From the NCBI GenBank assembly GCA_038246255.1, contig JBBRWC010000039.1, positions 1 to 32,927 on the forward strand: a DNA stretch of 32,927 bases, in the 5' to 3' direction. The notes beneath the pieces are model-generated. The model did not search any database and had not been told where the DNA came from. It worked only from the letters and a program-made list of their open reading frames with translations. Positions 1-7,756 of this stretch are shown piece after piece (the first letter of the stretch is position 1; each line of letters starts with the position of its first letter). The position numbers were made by a program, and so were the translations under genes. The DNA is from RI-242 sp038246255. Lineage in GTDB: Bacteria > Planctomycetota > UBA1135 > GCA-002686595.

Positions 1-1
1 G

Positions 2-1390
2 CTGGGGCGGCTGGGTGCGCTCGATACCTCGTCGTCCGGCCTCGCGCTCACACCCCTTGGCCGCACGATGGCCGCGCTTCCTTTGCATCCGCGGCTTGCG
101 CGGCTTCTGATTGCGGGCGCGCACCAGGGCGTCGCGCGGGAAACCGCGTTGGCGGCGGCGCTGCTGGCCGAGCGCGATCCCTTCCGCCGCGCCGCCCGCG
201 AGCTGGGCGCGGACCCGTTCGCGGATGCCCTCGATTCGGACCTGTTCGAGCGTGTGCGCGCGCTGGAGGCCTTCGAGCGGGGGCAGCGCTCCGACGCGGA
301 TCCGGGCGCCGCCGATGCCGTCCTGCGCGCGGCCGATCGTTTGATGCAGCTCGTGCCGCGCAGCACCGCGGGCGCGCGCGCAGCAACGGGGCACATGCGC
401 GAAGAGGGGCTCGCGCGTGCGCTGCTCGCGGCCTATCCCGACCGCGTGGCCCGACGGCGCGAGCCGGGCAGTCCGCGGGCACGCCTCGTGGGAGGGCGGG
501 GCGCGGTGCAGGGTCGCGAGAGCCGCGTCAGCGAGGCCGAGCTGTTTGTCGCCATCGAGGTGGACGGCGGACCGCGCGCGGCCTGGGTCGCGCCCGGCGG
601 CCATCCCGCCGATGCGCTCGTTCGGCAGGCCTCAGCCATCGAAGCGGATTGGCTTGATCCGCGCCTGATCCGCACCGCGGACGACGTGCGCTTCGACGCG
701 GAGCGCGGCCGTGCGGTCGCCATGCGCCAAACGCTGTACCTCGACCTGCCACTCGTGGAGCGGCCCGTGCCGCCGACCGCCGACGACATCGCGCGGCTGC
801 TCGGCCGCGAGGTCGCGCGCGATCCCGGACGCGCGCTCGGGCTTGCTCGGCCGCATGTCGAGGATTGGCTCGCGCGGGTGGAGTTCCTCGCGCGCCACTG
901 CCCCGAACTCGAATTGCCCGTTTTCGACGCCACGCTGTGGGGATCGCTCGCGGAGGAGCTGGTCGCGGGCGCGCAGTCCAGCGCGGATCTGCTCGCGCTG
1001 CCGCTCGTCGATATCCTGGGATCGAAGTTGACGCGCGAGCAGCGCGGCGCGCTCGAGCGCGAGGCTCCCGAGTCCGTGGTGGTCCCGGCGGGCCGCCGGG
1101 CGAAGCTCGAGTACCCGCGCGGACGCGCGCCCTTCCTCGCCGCCCGCATCCAGGAGCTGTTTGGCCTCGCCGCGGGCCCGCGGCTTGCGCGTGGGCGTGT
1201 GCCGCTCGTCGTGCACCTCTTGGCGCCCAACGGCCGGCCGCAACAGGTGACCGACGACCTGGCGAGTTTTTGGGCGAACACGTACCCCCTCGTGCGGCGC
1301 GAACTGAAGCCGCGCTATCCCCGGCACGCGTGGCCCGACGATCCCGCAACGGCAACGCCGACCAGCCGGCCGCGGCCGCGGGGTAGGTAA
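2..1390 (+). CDS. hrpB: ATP-dependent helicase HrpB, C-terminal part (5' truncated by window)
   Basis: The reading frame is open from the first bases of the window. Upstream of the first ATG (68) it already reads conserved HrpB sequence (LTPLGRTM, then AALPLHPRLARLL), so the gene starts outside the window and ATG 68 is not the real start. HrpB is a DExH-box RNA helicase-like protein of about 820 residues; the conserved RecA-like motor domains lie upstream and only the helicase-associated and HrpB-specific C-terminal domains are seen here. The end of the protein is diagnostic: ARIQELFGLA, then RVPLVVHLLAPNGRPQQVT, DDLASFW and YPRHAWPDDP, a signature of the HrpB C-terminal domain. The cellular role of HrpB is poorly defined even in E. 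coli. The last residues (PTSRPRPRGR) are a short basic tail. No other gene is coupled to it; the next gene starts about 300 bases downstream. Confidence 0.9.
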   Translation: MGRLGALDTSSSGLALTPLGRTMAALPLHPRLARLLIAGAHQGVARETALAAALLAERDPFRRAARELGADPFADALDSDLFERVRALEAFERGQRSDADPGAADAVLRAADRLMQLVPRSTAGARAATGHMREEGLARALLAAYPDRVARRREPGSPRARLVGGRGAVQGRESRVSEAELFVAIEVDGGPRAAWVAPGGHPADALVRQASAIEADWLDPRLIRTADDVRFDAERGRAVAMRQTLYLDLPLVERPVPPTADDIARLLGREVARDPGRALGLARPHVEDWLARVEFLARHCPELELPVFDATLWGSLAEELVAGAQSSADLLALPLVDILGSKLTREQRGALEREAPESVVVPAGRRAKLEYPRGRAPFLAARIQELFGLAAGPRLARGRVPLVVHLLAPNGRPQQVTDDLASFWANTYPLVRRELKPRYPRHAWPDDPATATPTSRPRPRGR

Positions 1391-1690
1391 TGGGGGATCG
1401 GGGGGGCGGCGATAGGGCAGCCGATGTCGGCGCTCCCACCAGCGGGATCGAAGCCCCGGTTTCGGGGGCAAGCAGGGTTCTGTGCGCCGTGTTCGGCGAT
1501 TTCCGCTGCCCCGTGTCGACACCGAGCGGCCGCCACGCAGTCTCATTGCGGGCTTGACCGGCTCTTCTCGGGCGCAGTTCGCGATCTGTCGTTACCATCC
1601 AAGCACGGTCGTGGCACACAACCGTCGCCCACGACGACCCGGTCCGACGAATCGCTCCCCCCCCTTCCGGCGCCCCCCCTCGCCGGGACG
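1391..1690. other. Intergenic region between hrpB and the epimerase gene
   Basis: About 300 bases with no convincing gene. The epimerase frame stays open back to an ATG at 1424, but the extra 89 residues are low-complexity and precede the nucleotide-binding fold. A weak hairpin (CCCCG GTTT CGGGG, around 1455-1468) could help end hrpB transcription, but no T-run follows it. A TTGACC hexamer at 1554-1559 has no matching -10 at normal spacing. The region probably holds the epimerase promoter, which I cannot place. Confidence 0.4.
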
Positions 1691-2833
1691 ATGTTGAAAG
1701 CCCCCCACGACGATCTATTCGGCGCCCCGACGCCCGATCGCGGCGCCCCCTGGCAACCCAGCCCGGGAGAGGGCCGGCGCATCGTGATGCTCGGCGGCAG
1801 CGGTTTCCTCGGCGGACCGCTCGCGCGGCGACTTCTTGAACTCGGGTACGACGTCGACGTCGTCGATGACCGCCGCGAGTTTGGAGCGGAGCTCGTTCCG
1901 CGCAGCGAAGGGCTTCGAAATGTATCCGAGAATCAGTTCTTCGGATCGCCGCGGCACTGGCTGAAAGACGCCGCGGCGCTGGTGCACCTGCGCTGGCGTG
2001 GCATTGCGCGCCCGGTGCCCTTGTCCGAAGAAGACGAAGAAGAGCACAACGTCGTACCGACGCGCCGCGCGCTTGCGGTGTCGCGCGACATCCCGGTGCT
2101 GTTTGCGTCGTCCGCGGGCGCGCTCTACAGCGACGCAGTGTGCGCGGGAACGGGCGCGCACGAGGACGACCCCGTCGAAGCGGTGCGTGCGTACGGCCGC
2201 GCCAAGTTGCGCGCCGAAGCGCTCGTCCTGCAACACGGCCGCGGCCGACCGGGCCCGCACGGTTCGACGCAGCGGCGCGGTCCCGGTGGACTCGTGTTCC
2301 GGCCCGCAAACCCCTACGGCCCGGGCCAAGCGGCGGATGCGCGCTGCGGAGTGGTGGGCACGTTCTTGACGCGCGTGTCGCAGGACCGCTCCATCGCCCT
2401 GTACGGCGACGGCGGCGTCGAGCGCGACTTCGTATACGTCGATGACCTTGCCGACGTGTTTGTGCGTGGACTCGACGCGGCGTTTGAAGGCCGCCAGCGC
2501 ATCTACAACGTGGGTGGCGGCGAAGCCACGTCGCTCGCGAGCCTCCTCGAAATAGTCGAGCGGGTGGTGGGTCGCAGGGCGCGTGTCGAGCGCCTGCCTC
2601 CGCGCCAGGGCGACCGCAGGCGTGTGTTCGTCGACGTGTCACGCGCCCAAGAGGAACTCGGGTGGGAACCCTCGACCGGGTTGCGCGAGGGCATCGAGCG
2701 GACCTGGTTTGCCCTCGCGGACATCCGCCGCACCAGCGTGGGTCCGCTCAGCCGCTCCGCACCGGCGCTGCCCGCGCTTGCGCCAGCATCATCGGTCAGC
2801 GCACCGCGGATCGCGGTCGACGGAACGCGCTAG
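1691..2833 (+). CDS. NAD-dependent epimerase/dehydratase (extended SDR)
   Basis: Predicted 380-residue nucleotide-sugar epimerase or dehydratase of the extended short-chain dehydrogenase family. The NAD-binding glycine motif GGSGFLGG is at residues 35-42, followed by an acidic residue pair at the end of beta-2 (DVVDD). The strand leading to the catalytic Ser reads LFASSAGALYS, and the YxxxK catalytic pair is AYGRAK (Tyr168, Lys172). RPANPYGPGQ, then YGDGGVERDFVYVDDLA and YNVGGGE, are the substrate-domain signatures of GalE/WbpP-like enzymes. I chose ATG 1691 because the frame upstream, open to ATG 1424, encodes low-complexity sequence; an ATG at 1787 would leave out only part of the N-terminus and is also possible. 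The tail after about residue 345 is Ala/Pro/Ser-rich. Substrate cannot be told from sequence; envelope polysaccharide synthesis is the usual role. It converges on the ygfZ-like gene with a gap of 20 bases. Confidence 0.85.
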   Translation: MLKAPHDDLFGAPTPDRGAPWQPSPGEGRRIVMLGGSGFLGGPLARRLLELGYDVDVVDDRREFGAELVPRSEGLRNVSENQFFGSPRHWLKDAAALVHLRWRGIARPVPLSEEDEEEHNVVPTRRALAVSRDIPVLFASSAGALYSDAVCAGTGAHEDDPVEAVRAYGRAKLRAEALVLQHGRGRPGPHGSTQRRGPGGLVFRPANPYGPGQAADARCGVVGTFLTRVSQDRSIALYGDGGVERDFVYVDDLADVFVRGLDAAFEGRQRIYNVGGGEATSLASLLEIVERVVGRRARVERLPPRQGDRRRVFVDVSRAQEELGWEPSTGLREGIERTWFALADIRRTSVGPLSRSAPALPALAPASSVSAPRIAVDGTR

Positions 2834-2853
2834 CGGCGGTCACGGGAAGTCGG

Positions 2854-3975
2854 TTATTCGAACTCGCCGGTTGGCGTGAGCGCGCCTTCGCGCTGGGGCA
2901 TGGGCACGATCTGCGCGGTGCCGGCGAGCGCGGTTCCTTCGGGTCCAAGAAGCTCAAAACGCGTGCCTTCTTTTTGGTGGCGCCGCTTCACGTAGGCGAT
3001 CGCGAGCCCGCCGTCGCGCACGAAGGAGTACGCCCAGCTCGTGATCAATCCCAGTTCGCGGGGCTCGCCCGTGGTGTCGTCGCGGCCCATCAGGCGCGTG
3101 CCGCGCGCCAACGGGTCGTCGTGGCTGATCGCGACCAGTACGAGGCGCTTGTTGATGCCGCCGTAGGTGTCGATCTTGGCGACAACTTCCTGGCCGATGT
3201 AACAGCCCTTCTCGAGGCTGAATCCATCCTCGAGGCGCGCTTCCTGCGGATACACGTTCGCATCGACGTCGAGCCCTGCCTCGCCCCATCCCGCTTCGAT
3301 CCGCAGGCTGTCGGTCGCGACGCGGCCGATAGGGCGCGCGCCCGCGCGCTCCAACGCGCTCCACAGCTCGCGAACACCGTCGGGACCGGCATCGAGCCGC
3401 CAACTGAGGCTGCCGGCGACCGCGACGCGATACAGCACCACGGGAGTGGCGCCGAATGCGATGTGCGCGAAGTTTCCCCGCGCAAGGTCCGGGACTGGAC
3501 CGAGCACCGCCGTCAATATGTCCGTGCCGCGTGGGCCCGCGATCGCGATGGGCGCGTGCATCGCCGTCGTGTCCGCGAGCGTCACCTTCTCGCCGAACAG
3601 GTAGCGGTCGAGCCCCGCCGCGAGCGCCGCGGCGCCCCCCAGCGGCGTCGACAACAGGAAACCGTCGGCATCGACGGCGAGGTCGAAGAGGTGCTCGACC
3701 TTGCCCTTGGCGGACAACAGCATGTTGCGCGCTCCCGCGCCGACCCCGAGCCCTTTGACGCGGTTCGCGAGCACGCGGTGGAGGAAATCCCCGGCGTCGG
3801 CACCGCGAACCCGCAGCGCGCCGCGCTCGGTTTCGTCGAGCAGCGCGGCGCCGGTGGCCCCCGCCTTGTACTCGGCGGGCACATCGCCGAAGGTGAGCGG
3901 AACGGCGCTCGCGCCTCCCGCAGCAAAACGCGCGCCCGCGGCGCGGTGAAGGTCTTCACGGGGGGAGCGTTGCAT
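2854..3975 (-). CDS. ygfZ: YgfZ/GcvT-like folate-binding protein (Fe-S cluster assembly type)
   Basis: 373-residue protein of the aminomethyltransferase-fold family that includes E. coli YgfZ and mitochondrial IBA57/CAF17. The diagnostic motif KGCYIGQE is present with Cys258, the position of the conserved Cys of YgfZ; GcvT glycine-cleavage enzymes lack this motif. The N-terminal half shows the family pattern (ALLDETERGALRVRGADAG, then a conserved N-R-V-K segment) and the C-terminal barrel follows from about residue 275. Family members use tetrahydrofolate and help repair or assemble particular 4Fe-4S proteins, including tRNA-modifying MiaB. The start is the ATG at 3975; the frame is open further upstream to 4287, but that extension is proline/glycine-rich and not family-like. 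No neighbouring glycine cleavage genes (gcvH, gcvP) are present, which agrees with a YgfZ rather than a GcvT role. Confidence 0.85.
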   Translation of the reverse strand: MQRSPREDLHRAAGARFAAGGASAVPLTFGDVPAEYKAGATGAALLDETERGALRVRGADAGDFLHRVLANRVKGLGVGAGARNMLLSAKGKVEHLFDLAVDADGFLLSTPLGGAAALAAGLDRYLFGEKVTLADTTAMHAPIAIAGPRGTDILTAVLGPVPDLARGNFAHIAFGATPVVLYRVAVAGSLSWRLDAGPDGVRELWSALERAGARPIGRVATDSLRIEAGWGEAGLDVDANVYPQEARLEDGFSLEKGCYIGQEVVAKIDTYGGINKRLVLVAISHDDPLARGTRLMGRDDTTGEPRELGLITSWAYSFVRDGGLAIAYVKRRHQKEGTRFELLGPEGTALAGTAQIVPMPQREGALTPTGEFE

Positions 3976-4221
3976 GGTTGGCGGGGGGTTGCGAATCACG
4001 GAAGCAAGCGAGGATAGGGCGCAGAGCGGCGCCCGCGCCCGCGATCCGTCGGGTTTTTGCAACCTTCCGCCCGCGGCGAAGGCTGTCCCGGGCTCCCAGC
4101 AGCCCGAGCCCAAGGGTGACGGCTGGGGCGATGCTCGACTTACCGCGACGAAAGGCGGCCGAAGGCCGTCGATTGGGCCGTATGGTCGGAAAGCTGGTGA
4201 ATGACTCGGGCTAGCTTCAGA

Positions 4222-4251
4222 GGGCGGGCCTGGAGGCCCGCGCTCCCAAGG
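4222..4251 (-). repeat. REP-like palindromic element, copy 1
   Basis: Contains GCGGGCCTGGAGGCCCGC (4224-4241), the reverse complement of the palindrome that also occurs at 32452-32469 and 32713-32730. The flanks match too: a GGGAGC block on one side and GGGC on the other. In this copy the element lies in the opposite orientation to the two near the end of the window. Its short palindromic form and intergenic position resemble REP elements; no transposase of the TnpA-REP type is in the window. Confidence 0.7.
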
Positions 4252-4340
4252 TTCCGTCTGCACACCGGCTGCAAAGGCCCCCGGCATCGTTCGTCCGCCG
4301 ATGGCCAGGGAAATCGCGCGACGTCCGTCGCTTTTTCATG

Positions 4341-4369
4341 GGGCCCCGCGCGGGCCCCGCGCGGGGCCC
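4341..4369 (+). promoter_or_regulatory. Strong GC hairpin in leader of cytochrome c/ctaA operon
   Basis: GGGCCCCGCGC (4341-4351), a 7-base loop (4352-4358) and GCGCGGGGCCC (4359-4369) form a perfect 11-bp stem. No T-run follows on either strand, so it is not a standard intrinsic terminator. It ends inside the left arm of the next inverted repeat (4367-4415), so the two structures are mutually exclusive at their junction. Confidence 0.5.
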
Positions 4370-4415
4370 GTGGAACGATTTTGCCTCCCTGCGACGATTT
4401 GCCGCGTTCCACGGG
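4367..4415. promoter_or_regulatory. 11-bp inverted repeat flanking AT-rich direct repeats (possible operator)
   Basis: CCCGTGGAACG (4367-4377) and CGTTCCACGGG (4405-4415) are perfect inverted arms. The 27-base spacer contains ACGATTTTGCC and ACGATTTGCC as imperfect direct repeats, unusually AT-rich for this genome. The site ends 26 bases before the cytochrome c start codon. It could be a regulator binding site or an RNA leader structure; the sequence alone does not decide. Confidence 0.4.
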
Positions 4416-4441
4416 GGGCTCTATGGGGCGACGATTCCGCC

Positions 4442-5386
4442 ATGAACCGCCGGGCCCATCCGCGCCGCGTTGCGCCCGCAGCCGCTCTGCTCGCGATGGC
4501 GCTGCTCGTCGCGCTTGCGGCGTGCCAACGGTCCGAGCCCGCCGCGTTCGACTGGCGGCTCGCGGCGGCCCATCGCGAGGCCCTCACCCCGGACCAACAG
4601 GCCCCGATACTCGAACTTCTGCGCGAGGTTTTTGGCACCGCGCTCGACCCCGCGCCGCTCACCCCGCCCGCGCTTGCCGCCCGGGGCATCCACCTCGACG
4701 CGCCAGCGCTCGGCGCATCGTCGGAGTTCCTGCTCGCGGCGGTTCGCGCCGACAATGGGCGGCGGTTTGGCGACGTGCTTGATGCGCTTGACGCGGGGAG
4801 CGCCCCGACCCTGCCCGCGGCGCTCGCCGGGCTCGATGCACACGCTAAAAGCGTCGCCGGCGGCGATTCCGACGCGGCCGCTGCAATGCGCAACGCCGTC
4901 CTCGATTTTCGACCGCCCCTCGCCGTGAGCGCCCGCGTGTTCGCGTCCCAATGCCTCTCCTGCCACGGACGCGAGGGCGGCGGAGACGGGCCCGCCGCCG
5001 CGGCCTTTTCGCCCCGGCCCAGGGATCTGCGCCAGGGGGTCTTCCAGCATTTTGATTCAAGTGCGAGCCTGCGGCCGCGGCCCGAGGACCTCGTGCGCGT
5101 GCTGTACACCGGGATCGAAGGCGGCGCGATGCCCGCCTTCCGGCGTTTTTCGACGGCGGAACTCGCAGGGCTCGCGGACCTCGTGCGGCTTTTGGCCCTG
5201 CGCGGCGAGGTTGAGTCGCGGCTCGTCGAAGACGTGCGCGCCGGGCGAGCGATCGACCGCGAACGGGCGCTCTACCACCTCGCAATGGCCGCGGAGCCTT
5301 GGACTCGTCCGGGCGTCGTTGCAACGGGGGGTGACGAGGCCGCACACTCCCCGGCGCCCGCACCGCACGCGGTCGAACGCCCGTGA
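4442..5386 (+). CDS. Cytochrome c lipoprotein, first gene of heme A maturation cluster
   Basis: 314-residue exported monoheme cytochrome. ATG 4442 starts a basic N-terminus, a hydrophobic stretch and a lipobox (LVALAAC), so the mature protein should be lipid-anchored through Cys28. The heme motif CLSCH sits at residues 171-175 (Cys171, Cys174, His175) and the likely axial Met is Met230 in GGAMPAF, a spacing normal for class I cytochrome c. Residues 28-150 form an Ala-rich domain I do not recognise; it contains no second CxxCH. The stop codon overlaps the GTG start of ctaA (GTGA), so it is almost certainly co-transcribed and translationally coupled with the heme A genes. It may donate electrons to the terminal oxidase or be an assembly factor for it; the role is inferred from position only. 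The upstream leader carries strong inverted repeats. Confidence 0.8.
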   Translation: MNRRAHPRRVAPAAALLAMALLVALAACQRSEPAAFDWRLAAAHREALTPDQQAPILELLREVFGTALDPAPLTPPALAARGIHLDAPALGASSEFLLAAVRADNGRRFGDVLDALDAGSAPTLPAALAGLDAHAKSVAGGDSDAAAAMRNAVLDFRPPLAVSARVFASQCLSCHGREGGGDGPAAAAFSPRPRDLRQGVFQHFDSSASLRPRPEDLVRVLYTGIEGGAMPAFRRFSTAELAGLADLVRLLALRGEVESRLVEDVRAGRAIDRERALYHLAMAAEPWTRPGVVATGGDEAAHSPAPAPHAVERP

Positions 5387-6321
5387 ACACACCCCTTCGT
5401 TTGCCGCCCGCGCTCGCCCGCCACTTCGCCGTAGCGACATTTCTGTGCGCGATTCCCTTGATCGCGTTCGGCGGGTCGATCACGACCCTCGGCGCAGGCA
5501 TGGCGGTCGAAGGATGGTGGGATGCGGAAGGGCATTTCATGCCCTTTTTTCCGCTCGAAAAGTGGTTCCGCGACCTTGGCACCTTCGTCGAGCACACCCA
5601 CCGCTTGTTTGGCATGTTGGTCGGGTTGCTCGCCATCGGCACAGTGGTGGTCGACCTTGTGAAGCGTGCACCGGCGCGGCGGACAGCGATGGCCTTTGCG
5701 GCACTCGTCGCGGTGTCGATCCAAGGTGCCATCGGCGGTTTCCGCGTGCTTGAAAACTCGCCCGCGCTCGCGGAACTGCACGGCCTCGTCGCCCAGATTG
5801 TGTTTGCGCTTCTCGGGCTCAACGCACTCGTCCATTCGCGCCGCTGGGTCACGTGCGACGGTGTGGCCCCCGCGGCGCCGCGCGCACTTGCCCTGGGCGT
5901 CGCGGCGCTCGTGTTCGTGCAGATCACCGTCGGGGTTTATTACCGGCACGACCTGCGCCCGGTGCCCCTCGAAGACATCACGTGGCTGTTGCACCTGCAC
6001 CTTGGCCTCGCGGTCGTCGTCCTCGCCGCGGTGGTGGTGCTGGGCCGCCAACTCGCCTCGGCCGCGAGCCGCGCAACCGGCGGAGCGGCGCGCGTGCTGC
6101 GGGCCCAAAAGGCGCGGCTGCATGCGCTGCTCGGCGTGCAGATAACCTTGGGCCTCATCGCGTGGTTGAGCCACTCGGCGGACGAACCCGAGCGTGTCAC
6201 CAAACCCCTGTTGGTTTCGTCGTTCCTGCACGTGACGTTTGGCGCGCTGCTGCTCGCCGCCGCAGCTGTCGCAGTTGCATGGACGCACCGTGCGCGCCGC
6301 GGGCCGGAGGCGGGCCCGTGA
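5383..6321 (+). CDS. ctaA: Heme A synthase (CtaA/COX15)
   Basis: 312-residue polytopic membrane protein that oxidises the C8 methyl group of heme O to the formyl group of heme A. The four conserved heme-ligand positions are visible: the EHTHR motif (Glu70, His73), His133 in ELHGL, His206 (with His204) in LHLHLGL, and His283 in SFLHVTFG. They recur in two four-helix halves, as expected for COX15. The first periplasmic loop (residues 31-70) has no cysteine, so it lacks the disulfide pair found in Bacillus-type CtaA. The GTG start at 5383 overlaps the preceding stop by four bases, and its own stop overlaps the GTG start of ctaB in the same way. Confidence 0.93.
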   Translation: MNTPLRLPPALARHFAVATFLCAIPLIAFGGSITTLGAGMAVEGWWDAEGHFMPFFPLEKWFRDLGTFVEHTHRLFGMLVGLLAIGTVVVDLVKRAPARRTAMAFAALVAVSIQGAIGGFRVLENSPALAELHGLVAQIVFALLGLNALVHSRRWVTCDGVAPAAPRALALGVAALVFVQITVGVYYRHDLRPVPLEDITWLLHLHLGLAVVVLAAVVVLGRQLASAASRATGGAARVLRAQKARLHALLGVQITLGLIAWLSHSADEPERVTKPLLVSSFLHVTFGALLLAAAAVAVAWTHRARRGPEAGP

Positions 6322-7226
6322 ACGCCGTGTCTGTCGTGGTCCCCGTGACACCCGCACCCTGGCGCGACTTTTTGGAGCTGACGAAGCCGCGCATCGCGAG
6401 CTTTGTTCTGTTCGCCGCGTTCTCGGCCGCGCTGTTGTATCCGGGAGCTTCGTTTGGATTCGCGGCGCTGGCCGCGGCGGCGGTGGGGGCGGTCGCGGCG
6501 GGCTCGAGCGCGCTCAACCACGTCATCGAACGGCGCACGGACCGTCTGATGGAGCGCACGCGTCGACGCCCGGTCGTGACGGGCCGCCTTTCACCGCGCG
6601 CCGCGGCGGCGTTCGGCTTGGGACTCGGCGCGCTCGGAACCTTCGTGCTGGCCGTGTTTTTTGGGCCGATCGCCGCCATCGCCGCCGTGGCGACGTTTGT
6701 GCTCTACGCGGGCGTCTACACGCCACTCAAACGCCGTACCACGCTCAACACGATCGTTGGCGCCGTGCCCGGAGCCATGCCGCCGCTGCTTGCCTATGGC
6801 GCGATGTCCGAAGCGGCGGGCGCGGGATTCCAGGGGGGCGTGTGGGGCTGGACGTTGTTCCTCGCGGTCTTCGCGTGGCAGTTCCCACACTTCCTCGCCA
6901 TCGCGTACTTGTACCGCGAGGACTACGCACGCGGTGGTCACGCGATGTTGCCGAGTTTGCCCGGCGCGGGCCCCATGGCCGGGCGCCAAGCACTGCTCAA
7001 CGCCCTCGCGCTGATCCCTGCGACGCTCGTGCCCCTGCCGCTTGGGGAATCGGGGCCGTTGTACGCTGCGGCAGCGCTTGTCCTCGGCGCGGTTTACGCC
7101 CACGCGGCGGGGCGTTTTGCTCTGCAACAGGACGAAGCACGCGCCCGCTTACTCCTGCGTGTGTCCCTCGTCCACCTGCCGAGCCTTTTCACCGCGGCGC
7201 TGGTCGATCGCCTCGTCCTCGCCTAA
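6318..7226 (+). CDS. ctaB: Protoheme IX farnesyltransferase (heme O synthase, CtaB/COX10)
   Basis: 302-residue UbiA-superfamily prenyltransferase that adds farnesyl to heme b, giving heme O, the substrate of CtaA. The first prenyl-diphosphate binding motif is NHVIERRTDRLMERTRRRP (Asn67, Glu71, Asp75, Thr81); Glu stands where many members have the first Asp. Other family signatures are ELTKPRI near the N-terminus (residues 20-25) and YTPLKRRTTLNTIVGAVPGA, followed by AWQFPHFLAIAYLYREDYA. About eight or nine hydrophobic segments are visible. The start is a GTG at 6318 that overlaps the ctaA stop by four bases; no ATG fits upstream of the conserved N-terminus. Confidence 0.93.
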   Translation: MNAVSVVVPVTPAPWRDFLELTKPRIASFVLFAAFSAALLYPGASFGFAALAAAAVGAVAAGSSALNHVIERRTDRLMERTRRRPVVTGRLSPRAAAAFGLGLGALGTFVLAVFFGPIAAIAAVATFVLYAGVYTPLKRRTTLNTIVGAVPGAMPPLLAYGAMSEAAGAGFQGGVWGWTLFLAVFAWQFPHFLAIAYLYREDYARGGHAMLPSLPGAGPMAGRQALLNALALIPATLVPLPLGESGPLYAAAALVLGAVYAHAAGRFALQQDEARARLLLRVSLVHLPSLFTAALVDRLVLA

Positions 7227-7244
7227 ACCCCGGAGATTCGCCCC

Positions 7245-7691
7245 TTGGACGCACCCCTGTTGCCGACGTTCAACGCCTGCATGAACGCCACCGCCGTGGT
7301 GTGCCTCGTCGTGGGACTGCGCGCGATCCACCGCGGCAACCAAAAGGGCCATGAGCGCGCGATGTTCGCCGCCCTGGCCGCCAGCGTGTTGTTCCTCACA
7401 GGGTATTTGACCTACCACTTCGGGCCGCAGCGGGAACTTGGACCCACGGCCTTCCACGGCGCGGGTGCGTGGCGCGTGGCGTACTACACGCTGCTCATCA
7501 CGCACGTCGTGGGAGCGATCGTGAACCTGCCGATGGTGCTGCGCACGTTTTGGCTCGCGCACCGCAAGCGCTGGGAGGCCCACCGACGTCTCGCGGTTTG
7601 GACTTTTCCCCTGTGGCTTTTCGTCTCGATCAGCGGAGTTCTGGTCTACTTGGCGTTGTACTGGTGGAACCCGGCGCCGCCGCTCCAATAG
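7245..7691 (+). CDS. DUF420 membrane protein (CtaM/YozB-like), cytochrome oxidase biogenesis
   Basis: 148 residues with four or five hydrophobic segments. It begins LLPTFNACMN, as DUF420 proteins do, and has the family's conserved polar residues inside the membrane: TYHFGP, AFHGAG, ITHVVGAIVNLPMVLRT and HRRLA. The relative CtaM (YozB) is needed for aa3-type oxidase activity in Gram-positive bacteria, which fits its place 18 bases after ctaB. The start is a TTG at 7245 with GGAG at 7232-7235, 9 bases upstream; the ATG at 7281 would remove the conserved N-terminus. The oxidase structural genes themselves are not in the window. Confidence 0.8.
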   Translation: MDAPLLPTFNACMNATAVVCLVVGLRAIHRGNQKGHERAMFAALAASVLFLTGYLTYHFGPQRELGPTAFHGAGAWRVAYYTLLITHVVGAIVNLPMVLRTFWLAHRKRWEAHRRLAVWTFPLWLFVSISGVLVYLALYWWNPAPPLQ

Positions 7692-7741
7692 CGCAGCGCT
7701 TCGCTACCCCGCAACATCCGATCGCCGCGCGCGCGCGGACG

Positions 7742-7747
7742 AAGGAG
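7742..7747 (+). promoter_or_regulatory. Ribosome binding site of the ogt gene
   Basis: AAGGAG at 7742-7747, 9 bases before ATG 7757. It is one of the few strong Shine-Dalgarno sequences in the window and decides the start, since the frame is open much further upstream (to 7469, inside the DUF420 gene). Confidence 0.7.
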
Positions 7748-7756
7748 CGACGAGAC

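Larger units (their letters stand above)
3976..4441. other. Intergenic region rich in inverted repeats, upstream of cytochrome c/ctaA operon
   Basis: Divergent region of 466 bases between the ygfZ-like gene (minus) and the cytochrome c gene (plus). No credible ORF. From left to right it holds a small hairpin CGGGCT CCCAGC AGCCCG (about 4091-4108), a REP-like palindrome (4222-4251), a strong 11-bp hairpin (4341-4369), and an 11-bp inverted repeat (4367-4415) enclosing two copies of an AT-rich ACGATTT(T)GCC motif. The last two overlap by three bases and lie within about 100 bases of the cytochrome c start, where promoter and leader should be. Confidence 0.6.

Noticed and set aside
1424..1690. 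N-terminal extension of the epimerase from ATG 1424
   Set aside because: The 89 residues are low-complexity and not part of the SDR fold, which begins soon after 1691.
528..2642. A 704-codon minus-strand frame opposite hrpB and the epimerase
   Set aside because: Arg/Ala/Pro-rich and without any family motif; both plus-strand genes it overlaps are well supported.
5272..6357. Antisense 361-codon frame opposite ctaA
   Set aside because: His/Arg/Asp-rich complement of a hydrophobic gene with no motif; ctaA is unambiguous.
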